NCBI GenBank assembly: GCA_950295325.1
Contig: OX485804.1
Span: 55,478,429 to 55,542,428 of the forward strand
Length of the DNA: 64,000 bases
Direction: 5' to 3'
Origin: Polytrichum commune
Lineage: Eukaryota; Streptophyta; Polytrichopsida; Polytrichales; Polytrichaceae
In this document: positions 48,250-57,800 of the stretch, in pieces
Layout of the letters: each line of letters opens with the position of its first letter
Position numbering within the stretch: position 1 is the first letter of the stretch
Program-made: the position numbers and the translations under genes
Notes under the pieces: generated by a model
Told to the model about the DNA's origin: nothing
Databases searched by the model: none
What the model saw: only the letters and a program-made list of their open reading frames with translations

Positions 48250-48985
48250 CATACACCTACATATACCTATAACGAGGTCATGCAACTACTTGAACTTGCT
48301 GGTATTATAGAGTGTGAGTAGTATTGCAAATGGTCTATTAAGTACCATATATTTGAATGTCAAAATATGACATGTTTTGGTTTGGATTTTTATAATAAAA
48401 ATCAGCAATGGGCTGGAAGTATTCCAAATGATTCAGTAACTTCATTTCTATTTAGACTACGACCCAACTGTGAGCGGTTTGATTGATTGACATGGATAAA
48501 TAATAACAAGTTTCTAAAAATAAAAAATAATTGAGAAGATTCTACGCACATCCGCGTAGTAACGTCTTCTTGGTATCCGCCTATAGATTATTCCTGCTTT
48601 ATCACTAGCTCAATTTGGGATAGCACCAGTCAATGTAACCAACCGGATTCGAACCCGGGTTGATACAGACCTAATACTAGTCTCTTACACAACTCGCATC
48701 CACAGGCGGATGTCTCAAAACCTAGTAGTTACCTACATATTGACTATTTCTAATATCTAATTTCCTTTCATTTGTAGATTCTGGGCCTTAATTCAACCCG
48801 TGAGCAGTTTGAGTGGCTCACAATTATGGCACCTACATGTACGTATAATGAGGTTATGCACCTACTTGAATTTGCTGGTGTTGTGGAATGTGAGTAGTTG
48901 TGCAAGTATTGGTTGTAACTACATGTATAAGGATGTCAATAAATGACATGTATTGGTTTGGATTATTATAATAAAAATCAGCAAT
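48250..48985 (+). repeat. Partial duplication of the transposase 3' end
   Basis: The last ~20 codons and 3' flank (48253-48410) recur at 48826-48985, including the same stop region and TAATAAAAATCAGCAATG. A SINE-like insert lies between the copies. Confidence 0.7.
48535..48728 (-). mobile_element. Possible tRNA-derived SINE
   Basis: Read on the minus strand it contains GGGTTCGAATCCGGTT, a perfect pol III B-box, about 50 bp after an A-box-like GGATGCGAGTTG. It ends in a T-rich tail (AATTATTTTTTATTTTTAG). No clear target duplication was found, and it does not fold as a tRNA. It lies inside the 3' flank of the MULE transposase. Confidence 0.4.
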
Positions 48986-49151
48986 GAATTGAAAGTGTTT
49001 TAAATGATCCATGGAAATAGGATCCTTTCACTTGTGCTTCATTTAAAATATTGGCAATTTACAATTGAAAATATGCAATTAATTTATCAAAATTTTGGTT
49101 GTGTATCCTAAACCCGTGTGTCTTTACTAAATTTGGAATCATTGCTCATAT

Positions 49152-49227
49152 GTTACTGCTCATTGCTCATGTGATACTACTCACCGCTCACCGCTCACTG
49201 CTCATCGCTCATAACATAGCTTCCCTC
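49152..49227 (-). repeat. Right terminal and subterminal repeats of the MULE
   Basis: Read in reverse, the terminal repeat is followed by TGAGCGA, TGAGCAG, TGAGCGG, TGAGCGG, TGAGTAG, a spacer, then TGAGCAA, TGAGCAG and TGAGCAA. There are more heptamers than at the left end, but the unit and order are the same. Confidence 0.75.
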
Positions 49228-49237
49228 GTGTGACACA

Positions 49238-49735
49238 TGCCAACAAGGCTAGCATATGGCATGCTTAAATCCGCCCTTGACTTCACTACCTTCAGGTGAT
49301 TGGATTTGCCCTCAATGTCAAAACTCCTTGGAACATGCTTCATCTTCGGACAAGGGCTGATTATTTCTAGTATGGATATTCATTATTGTTATGACGACAA
49401 CATTGTCATTTTGGTGACTAGGCGCCAAATACACGGCAAGACACAATTTGATGGGTGGATTGCGAAAAGATTCGACAACAAAATCCATCCAAGGCGACTA
49501 AGGATGGGGCATTACATTAGTATCCAGCCTACAAATCTTGTTGCGATGCTTTTATCAAAGTTATTCTAATGCTCGTCGGCCGACCCTTGACGTCAACAAA
49601 GGATGTGAAGAAATTTTGAGCTTCATCTTTGTTGTGGCAATTGAACCAACTACATTAATTTGTGTAGGCCTAGTTGATAGACATGGGTGTATTTCTCAAC
49701 TAAGGGGGGGGGGGGGGGAATTGAGAATGTATTAA
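49238..49735 (+). pseudogene. Ty3/gypsy polyprotein remnant, C-terminal end
   Basis: Immediately after the right target duplication the interrupted frame resumes and completes a Cys4-His-Cys3 finger (HMACLNPPLTSLPSGDWICP), with one stop replacing a residue before the His. The remaining ~140 codons are degraded, and a G run lies at 49706-49718. This piece proves that the 40011-49227 element landed inside the finger-coding part of the gypsy element. Confidence 0.8.
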
Positions 49736-49769
49736 TAACACATTTGCTCTTGTATTATTACATGTATTT

Positions 49770-50036
49770 TTAGGTATGTTTTTTGCACGATGTGTATTTA
49801 CACGACAAAAGGCATATGAACAATGCTTGGAGTGAGATGGTCTCATGCTCCCCTTGCTTTGTCTTTTATTGTTTTTCTTCTGTTAATTGGTTTACACAAA
49901 TAATATGTGATAATTCTTATCCCTCTTTTCACTAGCATGATAGCCTTATTCTAATCTTATTCTTTTTTATGCTTCTTCCTTTATATTTCTATTGACTACA
50001 AATAATTCTATAGTCCCACTTTGTGAGTAATCAAAG
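49770..50036 (-). repeat. 3' LTR region of the minus-strand copia element
   Basis: The sequence matches 53795-53930 in reverse. It lies at the correct end of the minus-strand copia remnant, which resumes at 51273 after element E. The border with the gypsy remnant is near 49770. Confidence 0.5.
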
Positions 50037-51272
50037 TGTGAATCTAAAATGATGCCCACATGTGTTGTTAACACTTGTAAAACATTACAAGTGATGTTTT
50101 TATGATTTATAACTATTCACAAAAATATAAAAAAAATGAAGCTTGAAGAAAGCTAAGTTTAAGCATTAGGCTTGTGTGGAGTAGATTGAATAAGTTTAGT
50201 AGTGTGAGGACATGACCTTGGTGAAAAATGTGGTAGGTAGAAAGCCAATGATAGTTAAATATTTGAATTAGGATCTTTGTTGATCGTTTGAGGGAGGAAG
50301 GCTTAGGAAATAAGATGAGAGCCTACAAAGTAGGAGGGGATTACGAAGGCTTATCTTGAGGGTGCTCACCTACTCCCTCTCAACTCACTATTTAAGACCT
50401 CGTTCTTCCCTCACTCCTCCTTTCTTTCCTTCGTGTTCATTGGCACCCCACGTGTTATAAGTGTGGGTGCGTGGGAAGCAAGATAGGAGCAGGTGTGTCT
50501 GCATGGGTGTAAGGTTAGGAGCCAAGGCTAGTTGGCCTTGAAGAGGGCTTGACCTCTTGTTAGTAATAGTTGGGCATGAATGATATAAAGTTCGGCTTTG
50601 TTTGAATACTTGGATTTACATTGATTAACCTTATACTTATGCGGATGTGCAAAGTCTCTTATTGGAGCATTTAGTTTTGTTGGACTTCATATGAATTTTT
50701 GAAAGCCAAAAAACCGAGACTATGTCCAAACTTCCAAAAACTAGTAAAAAAGTGTAGATTCAAAGGGAACAGCGTAGAATTGCGACCATATACTTTGTGA
50801 CAGTAGAAATATTATTGCATATTCATGTAGAGGACTTCATTACCTATCCATGGATACCAAGAACTCATTTTTTGGACTTCATATGAATTTTTGAGAGCCA
50901 AAAAACCGAGACTATGTCCAAACTTCCAAAAACTAGTGAAAAAGTGTAGATTCAAAGGGAACAGCGTAGAATTGCGACCATATACTTTGTGACAGTAGAA
51001 ATATTATTGCATATTCATGTAGAGGACTTCATTACCTATCCATGGATACCAAGAACTCATTTTTTGGACTTCATATGAATTTTTGAGAGCCAAAAAACCG
51101 AGACTATGTCCAAATTTCCAAAAAAATAGTGACACACTCTTATAGTTTTTGACTAATGATGTTTTTGACTTATGATGTTTATTGAATTACCGAGGGAGGA
51201 TTTTCTACATATCATTATAACTTTTCCACTCGCGCTAGGACGAAATCGAAGGGTGGGAAATTTTTGGTGACA
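50037..51272 (+). mobile_element. Solo-LTR-like element E (1236 bp)
   Basis: It starts TGTGAATCTAAAATGATG and ends GGGTGGGAAATTTTTGGTGACA, with a perfect duplication CAAAG (50032-50036 and 51273-51277). A TATTTAAG box is near 50390. It is inserted in the last codons of the minus-strand copia element, and excising it with one duplication rejoins that frame. Its 3' part holds a 192-bp tandem duplication. Confidence 0.78.
50680..51130 (+). repeat. 192-bp tandem duplication in element E
   Basis: TTGGACTTCATATGAATTTT starts at 50680, 50872 and 51064. The first two units are nearly identical, with only a couple of differences, and the third is partial. This is much younger than the surrounding sequence. 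Confidence 0.9.
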
Positions 51273-51866
51273 CAAAGGCTTCTAAATCCATTGCCTTTGT
51301 TAATATTTGATGCCTATTCTTTGCAAGTGGTTTGGTTAGCATGTCCGCAATTATATCCTCTGTTGGACAATACTTCAAACATATCTCTTGGTTTTCTAGT
51401 TTCTCTTTAATGAAGCGATGTTGTACATCGATATGTTTGGTGCAAGAATGGTTTGTAGGATTTTTTGCAAGTGCTATGCATCTTTGATTGTCACACATGA
51501 TGGATGTCGGTCCTTCTTGCACATATCCCACATCCGCCAAAAGTTGCCGAAAACAAAACGCGTCCTAAGTACAATGGTTAGTAGCCATGTACTCCGCCTC
51601 TGTTGTAGATGATGCAATGGTTGGTTTTTTTTTACATTTCCACGAAATGACTCCAATGCCGACAGAATAACACGTATCCCATGATGGATCGCCGGTCGTT
51701 TGCATCTCCCGTCCAATCTGCATCGCAAAAACCTCTCAAGACAATATCCTTGCCTCGGAGGCATAATTTGAAGTCCAAAGTGCCCTCCAAATGCCTCATG
51801 ATGCGTTTTATAGCCATCCAATGCAGTGGACCGGCCTTCGACATGAATTGGCTCACCATACTCATT
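51273..51866 (-). pseudogene. Ty1/copia RNase H region (minus), first fragment
   Basis: Read from right to left: SQFMSKAGPLHWMAIKRIMR, LRGFCDADWTGDANDRRSIM (RNase H motif), then KHIDVQHRFIKEKLENQEIC and a TKPLAKNRHQILTK end. This is the standard C-terminal order of copia polyproteins. A frameshift separates the blocks near 51630. The upstream part lies beyond solo LTR F at 53570. Confidence 0.85.
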
Positions 51867-53569
51867 TGTGAGCCCAATTATGTGCCCACATGTAGACTTA
51901 ACCACAAAAAGATCAAAATACTAGTATTTGCTTTTATTTTTTGAGTTAGTTAAAAGAACAAAAAATATTGAAGTGTCACAATTAAGGTTAAGTGGTGTTA
52001 AGGGGTCAAGCTAGGTGCTATTAGGGGCAAGTTGAGACAAAAAATAGGAATTAATGGGAGCCAAGCTTTTCCGAGGGGCCAAGTGGTTTTTTGGAAGGCT
52101 TCTGGAAGGGGAAGCCACCAGGGTGGATGGCAGCTGGAAACAAGGAGGCTCGGTAGGGGTCCAAAGGGGGATTTCGGAGGCTCTCGTTAGGAAATAGAGT
52201 GTTGAGGAGCTAGGAAGGAGAACGGAGAGGGTGTGAAGCCCTGCTCCGCTGGTGAAAAAAAATCATCAGATGCACGAGGCTGGGTTTTTAGATTGGTTCC
52301 TCCGGTGATGTGAAGCGGAGGTGAGTGAGCTGCAGTTGAGACGGTGATGGCTGGAGGTGCAGGCCCAAAAAAGGAGCGGCTCGGGCTTACTCTTTTTGAG
52401 CTGCTGCCATGAAAGGTAGCCCAACATTCAAATTCAAACAGGGGATGGAAGTCACTGAGCACAAGGGGATCAACAGCCATACCCAGGAGAGAGCGTAATG
52501 CCAAAGGGGCGTGGGTTTTCGGGAATAGCTTTAGTGCTTGAGCACTAGCCACACCCTTCAAATGCAGCAATTCTGCAGCCGAATGTGGGTAGTCCGGGGT
52601 TTGGATTAATGATGCCATCCTGGCTGGATTGACGCCGAGTAGTGTAGCTAGGAGGATGGGCAATAGTGGTAGAAGGAGAGGTGAGGCCCTGTCGGTGTTG
52701 AGACCAGGAGCTCAGAAAAAATGCATAGCAATACCAAATCAGCTGCGGCTCACCTAATGCAGGAAGAATTCAAGGGTCTGCTGGAGTCGGTGAGGCCAAA
52801 GGAGTCTCGACGACGATGGAGAGGTAGGAATGCACTGGCGAGGACGGAAGGATCAGCTGAAGGAAACCATTTAATTGACTGGCATTCCAGGCGGCACTCA
52901 CATAGTTGCAGGTGTTGGCTTCGATCACAGCTTCAACAATCACCCTCGCCGAAAACAGCTAGAATTGCTTGTCCCGACCCCGAGGATCGTCAAGGGAGCT
53001 TGGGCAATTAGGCGAATTTGCTGGAATGGCTGCAGCCAGCTGAATCGGGACAAAGAGCTTTATTGCGAGAAGGGGGAAGGACCCAGGGGCGAGCTGGGCA
53101 GAGGAGGACTAACTGAGTATGCTGGGCAGGTGCCCTAGTCCAAGTATAAATTTTGGGCAGGGTAATTGATACAGATCCAGGTTTATTAGCCAGATATTAC
53201 AAAGTTTAGGACGGATTATGAGGATTAGTGTTGGGGATTAGCTAATAGGGCAGTAGTGAGGTGGCCTGATGTGGGCATTGGTAAGACTAATGACTCCGAC
53301 TTAGGTGGCTCACATTGGTGAATTTTGAGGCTTTAAGTGTGGTGCGTACGGCTTGAGAGGTGATGATGTTTGGGAATACTCATAAGGGAAGAAGCATTTC
53401 TAAATGCTTGTGCTATTGAGTCTTTTTGAATAAAATTGCATATGTGACATTCATATTGTTGAAGCATTGGTTGTTGAATTCCAATGGCGGATTGAGGTAC
53501 TCAAGTTCATGTAAGCGATAGGCCTTCACCCGAACTATGACGCACAAGGGTGGAGGTTTAGGGCTCACA
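51867..53569 (+). mobile_element. Solo-LTR-like element F (1703 bp)
   Basis: It starts TGTGAGCCCAATTATG and ends GGAGGTTTAGGGCTCACA, with a perfect duplication TCATT (51862-51866 and 53570-53574). A TATAAAT box lies near 53142. A stem-loop GCATTT/AAATGC sits at 53394-53407, about 160 bp from the end as in A. Excision with one duplication exactly restores the copia reading frame. The middle is GC-rich; its open frames (52187-53138) look incidental. Confidence 0.88.
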
Positions 53570-53574
53570 TCATT

Positions 53575-53795
53575 GCAAATGCAATATTGGCCCTCGTGGC
53601 CACCATTACATATATGAGAGATCCTACCCCAGCCTTGCATGGAACATCATCAATTCTCCTTTGCATATTCCCATATAATATGGTTACCCACATCATATTG
53701 CCACTGAGCAACCTCACCCACGTAAACATCATCAATTATATTACCTCTAAAATGATGGGTAGAAAGAATAAGGTCAAAATAAGGCTACCATGCTA
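53575..53795 (-). pseudogene. Ty1/copia reverse transcriptase tail (minus), second fragment
   Basis: Read in reverse it gives a GVGSLIYVMVATRANIAFAM-like stretch, which joins directly to the fragment at 51866 once element F is removed. About 40 residues are recognisable; the remainder toward 53795 is degraded. The 5' part of this element is missing. Confidence 0.75.
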
Positions 53796-54927
53796 GTCCG
53801 AAGAGGGATACGAGTTATCCCATATTATTTGTGTCAACCAATGAAGAGAAGAAAAATAATAAAAGACAAAGCAAGGAGAACATGGGACCATCTCACTCCA
53901 AGCATTGTTCATATGCATTTGTATAGGTATCTATAGTTTTGCAATCTTATATCTTATTGATTCCAATAGGTTATAGGCCCACCATGCAAGTGAAGTGCCT
54001 ATAGATTTGACTGCATTTGAATTTGCGGAGTGGATACAAAGAAGTTGGCGCTTAGGAGCGTGGGGGGTGTTTGAGGGCACATTTTGTTGTTGTAAGTATT
54101 TCTTTGTTTTTGTTTTTTTCTTGAATGTATGTTTGATGCAAGAGTATGTGATTTGAATTTCTTGAGTGTTGAAAAGTTTATTTGAGAAGTTTGGAAATGT
54201 GTAAACTTCAAGCATTTGACTTGAGTATTTTAGACTTTCTTTGAGAACTTTGAAGGTGTTTAGACTTCAATAGTACATAACTTGAGAGACTTGAGTGTTG
54301 CGAGACTTCTTTGAGAGGTTTGGAGGTATTTAGACTTTAAAGCATTTGACTTGAATGTTTTAAGCGTTCAAGAGTTTCTTTGAAAACTTTGAAGGTGTTT
54401 AGACTCCAATAGCACATGACTTGCGAGGATTGAATTTTGAGAAGATTTTTTGAGAATGTAAAACACATTTGAGGTAAAAGAGATCTTATTTGAATGATTT
54501 TAATATCTTTCAAACTATATTGAGGTATAGAAAATTTTATTTGAATGATTTGAGAGTGTAAGGCATTTAAGGTGAAGAATATCTTATTTATGTAATTTGA
54601 GTGTCTTTCAAACTCTCTTGAGGTGCAGAAAATCTTATTTGAATGATTTTAATATCTTTCAAACTATATTGAGGTATAGAAAATTTTATTTGAATGATTT
54701 GATAGTGTAAGGCATTTAAGGTGAAGAAAATCTTATTTATGTAATTTGAGTGTCTTTCAAACTCTCTTGAGGTGTAGAAAATCTTGTTTGAATGATTTAA
54801 GAATGTAAGGCACTTGAAGTGAAGAAACCTTATTTGAGTGATTTGAATGTCATAAGGACTTTTACGAGGTGTAGAAGATCCAATTTGAGATATTTGAGAG
54901 TTTAAGGCATTTAGGGTAAGAAATATA
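53795..54927 (+). repeat. 5' LTR and leader of the plus-strand copia element
   Basis: It opens near TGCTAGTCCGAAGAGGGATA and contains blocks shared with 49800-49960 (reverse), 29105-29350 (reverse) and 35800-36180 (reverse). The leader from 54140 on is a ladder of diverged TTTGAATGATTTGA / CTTGAGGTGTAGAA units, including a 149-bp tandem duplication. Confidence 0.6.
54492..54789 (+). repeat. 149-bp tandem duplication in the copia leader
   Basis: GAATGATTTTAATATCTTTC starts at 54492 and 54641, and the two units are almost identical. Confidence 0.88.
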
Positions 54928-57270
54928 TTGTTTAAGTGTTTTGAACGTATATCCGAACATACGATGATATCATTTGAAAACGAGGCCGCTAGAATCATTG
55001 ACAAGTTCAAGGAAATGAACTTCAATCTTTGGAAGTTCAAAATCGAAATGTTATTGGCATCCATAGATCTTTGGTATATTGTGGACGGATCTAAGGAATC
55101 TCTATCTTTCAATGCGGATCCCAAAATGTTGAAGGAGTACCAAAGACGGGTCAAGAAGGCCATGTCCATCATTGGCCTCAACTTGGAAGACAACCAACTT
55201 TCGCACATCAAGAGTTGCAAAGGACCCATGGATGAATGGAAGACCCTTTGTAAAATTCACAAGATGCGAAGTTTGTCTAACATTCTTTTCATTTGCCGCA
55301 AGTTTTTTACATGTAAGATGTAAAAGGATGACGACTTGGTGGACCACGTCAACAAGGTCAAGGCGCTCGCAGATCAACTCGCTTGTTTGGAGGTACCTGT
55401 GAGAGACAAAGACATTGTCATGACCTTGCTTGATAGTTTGTCGGCGTTATTCGAATACTTGATCACCACTGTGAAGACGATGCTAATGAAAGAACTTACG
55501 ATAGACTACGTGAGGACGCATTTAATACATGATATGTCAAAGCGCAAGGAGAAGGAGCCCGAAGGTGAGGATACCGCCATGGTGTTGCGACAAGGCAAAA
55601 ATGGCAGCTCATTTCCGCGCCAAGGCACAAAATCGTGTTATTATTGTGCCAAACCGGGCCACATTGTGTGTTTTTGCTATAAAGCTATGAACAAGAAGCG
55701 AGAACAAACGAAGAATACAAATGACGATGATGTTTACACATTTTTAATGCGTAATGAAACACATTCAAAGAGCATGTGCAAGTGGATCATGGATTCGAGT
55801 GCTTCTAAGCACATGATTTCGCATAAGGCTGCATTTGACATGTATAAGGTAATCACTCCATGCAATGTGCATTTTGATGATAATAGCATTGTCCAAGCTA
55901 TCAGAATGGGATTCATTGTTGTGGAAGCAATCTTGGAAGATAGAATTTATCCAAATTTGTATAAAAGATATGCTCCACATACCCAAATTGCATGTCAATT
56001 TGCTCTTGGTGAGCAAATTTGTGTGGAACGGTTTGAAGGTCTAATTCAACATAAACGAATGCGTTGTCAAATCTTACAACGGTGATGTCATTGCGCTTAT
56101 AACACATTAACATAACTTATCATCATTAAATGCATACTCGTATTAGGAGCGGCCACAAATTGGGAGATCCACCAAATGAATGTAAAAATGGCATTTTTGA
56201 ATAAAATATTAGAGGCGGAAATTTATGTGGATCAACCGGAGGGTTTTATATAAGAAGGGAAAGATGACTTTGTGTGCAAACTTAAGAAGCCTTTGTACGG
56301 GCTCAACAATCACCGAGAGTGTGGTACCACCATATCGACTCATTTTTCATTAACGAGGGTTTTTGTAGTAGCCAAGCGGATCATTTGTTGTACATCAAAC
56401 AAACGGGTGAGTATTTGTTGATGGCAACCTTCTACGTAGATAATTTAATCATATTAGCAAGCAATGTAATCCAATTGAAGTGGCTCAAATTGGAACTCGA
56501 GAAGGAATTTAAGATGAGGGATCTCGAAGGGTTGCATTATTGCCTAGGGATGGAATTTGAGAGGAATAAAGAAACCTGTACCATTATCATGAACCAAAGG
56601 AGCTACATTGAAGAGGTCTTTAGGTGTTTTAACATGGAAGAATGCAAACCAATCGGAACTCCATTCAATGTGAATTTAAAATTGTTAAAATTTTCAAATG
56701 AAAAATTTGGGAATGTGCAAAGGAAAATGGATGATGTTCCATACAAGGTTGGGGTAGGATCTCTCATGTATGCAATGATGGCCACGAGGGTCGATATTAC
56801 ATTTGCAGTGAGTATAGTGAGCCAATTCATGTCGAAGACCGGGGTAGGATCTATCATGTATGCAATGGTGGCCATGAAGGTTGATATTGCATTTGCAGTG
56901 AGTACAGTGAGCCAATTCATGTTGAAGGCCGGTCCACTGCATTGGATGGTTGTGAAACGCATCATGAGGTATTTGAAGGGCACTTTGGACTTCAAATTAT
57001 GCCTTTGAAGCAAGGATGTTGTCTTGAGAGGTTTTTGCGATGCAGATTGGGCGGGAGATGCAAATGACTGGCGACCCATCACGGGATACATGTTTTTTGT
57101 TGGCATTGGAGTCATTTCGTGGAAATGCAAAAAAACAACCAATCATTGCATTGTCTACAATGGAGGCGGAGTACATGGCTACTAGCCATTGTACTAAGGA
57201 AGCGGTTTGGCTTAGGCAACTTATGTCACCTATGTCTACGACCCCTCCCCCAATTAATTGCACTTAGGTG
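54928..57270 (+). pseudogene. Ty1/copia polyprotein remnant, integrase deleted
   Basis: Gag begins near 54961 (ISFENEAARIIDKFKEMNFN) and shifts frame at about 55323-55336. It ends with a CCHC knuckle (CYYCAKPGHIVCFC, near 55640-55680). The protease site follows as WIMDSSASKHM near 55785, with Ser where Gly is usual. After about 55930 the sequence jumps to reverse transcriptase (NVKMAFLNKI, KPLYGL near 56290, YVDNLIILAS near 56440; usual copia motif YVDD). Most of the integrase is therefore missing. RNase H (LRGFCDADWAGDANDW, about 57025-57070) and the C-terminus are frameshifted. A 90-bp in-frame duplication lies in the reverse transcriptase tail. No 3' LTR is seen. Confidence 0.85.
56752..56931 (+). 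repeat. 90-bp in-frame tandem duplication in the copia RT
   Basis: The segment GGGGTAGGATCTCTCATGTA ... GAAGACC is repeated as GGGGTAGGATCTATCATGTA ... GAAGGCC. It adds 30 residues without breaking the frame. The minus-strand copia copy has only one unit. Confidence 0.88.
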
Positions 57271-57800
57271 ATTGTGGCATTTGCATTGTGGGCGTTGGCT
57301 TCACCCTCCCTTCACCCCTTCAAGTGCTTGCCCCTACGGCCCCTCCCCCGCTATGTTTGTGGTCTTAGAGCCACCCCACACAATGCCTAGGCCGCCCATG
57401 GGAGTTGGGGACAGTCTCTAGTCCCCAAACATTGCCCCCACCGCCAATTCTCACGACCCCATCTCTAGATTTCTTGTTCATCATTGGGCCAAACCGAAAT
57501 TGCAATGTGGAATCAATTTCAACTGGGAAAGGTTGCATGTCTATCCACGCCATGGGGCGAACAACCCCTCTTCACCACAAACAACAAGCTATGCGGGGAT
57601 TCAAAACTCTGGTGCCAACTCCCCAACATTCGAGCCTTGAAATTGCCATTATCGTCTCAGTGTCGAACAACTTTAGTCAGAGAAAAAACTCATTACATCC
57701 TCACTGATTTCCATACCCCCATCACGCTCAACAACTATTATCTCGAAACATCAAATGGAATCCTACCTTTCATCGCACCATGTTTTTAGTGGATTGCAAC
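57271..57800. other. C-rich stretch with an unassigned plus-strand frame
   Basis: 57271-57450 is C-rich on the plus strand. The frame at 57484-57789 (MGQTEIAMWNQFQLGKVACL, 101 residues) has no motif I recognise; a LINE ORF1 or host fragment is possible. Confidence 0.25.

Larger units (their letters stand above)
44842..48321 (+). pseudogene. Mutator-like transposase with N-terminal Cys/His finger and SWIM finger
   Basis: Reading order: a Ser/Pro-rich start; a Cys/His finger (CDGHPWC ... CAGHLQCHNDYCDYM, 45120-45250) like the WRKY-GCM1/FLYWCH fingers of Mutator transposases; a linker; and the catalytic MULE region (45730-46420) with DWTTMACHVYDSRYC, FKGFMADSAQANW and CLFHW. Then come an intron (donor 46479) and the C-terminal half from 46954, ending in a SWIM finger (HCTCPDF ... 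WVYCKHLYYVF, about 48115-48200). Frames shift near 45290 and 45725, and a TAG lies at 46421. The frame is open upstream to 44716 without an ATG, so an extra 5' exon is possible. The protein cuts and joins DNA at the element ends in related families. This copy is dead. Confidence 0.8.
40011..49227 (+). mobile_element. Two-gene Mutator-like (MULE) element, 9217 bp
   Basis: The left end is GGGGAGTGCTATCTTATGAG; the right end read in reverse is GAGGGAAGCTATGTTATGAG. The two match at about three quarters of positions over 29 bp. The flanks are identical 10-bp copies of GTGTGACACA (40001-40010 and 49228-49237), a size normal for Mutator-like elements. Inside lie two divergent genes: a transposase on the plus strand (44842-48321) and a ParB/methyltransferase-like gene on the minus strand (44029-40194). 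About 0.8 kb of palindrome-rich promoter separates them. Removing the element and one duplication restores the gypsy frame. Both genes carry stops and frameshifts, so this copy is inactive. The classical two-gene MuDR has convergent genes; the divergent layout here differs. Confidence 0.88.

Noticed and set aside
44842..48321. A host transcription factor with GCM/SWIM fingers
   Set aside because: The terminal repeats, target duplication and MULE catalytic region show it is the transposase of the surrounding element.
48620..48690. A functional tRNA gene
   Set aside because: There is a B-box, but no acceptor stem or anticodon arm could be formed.
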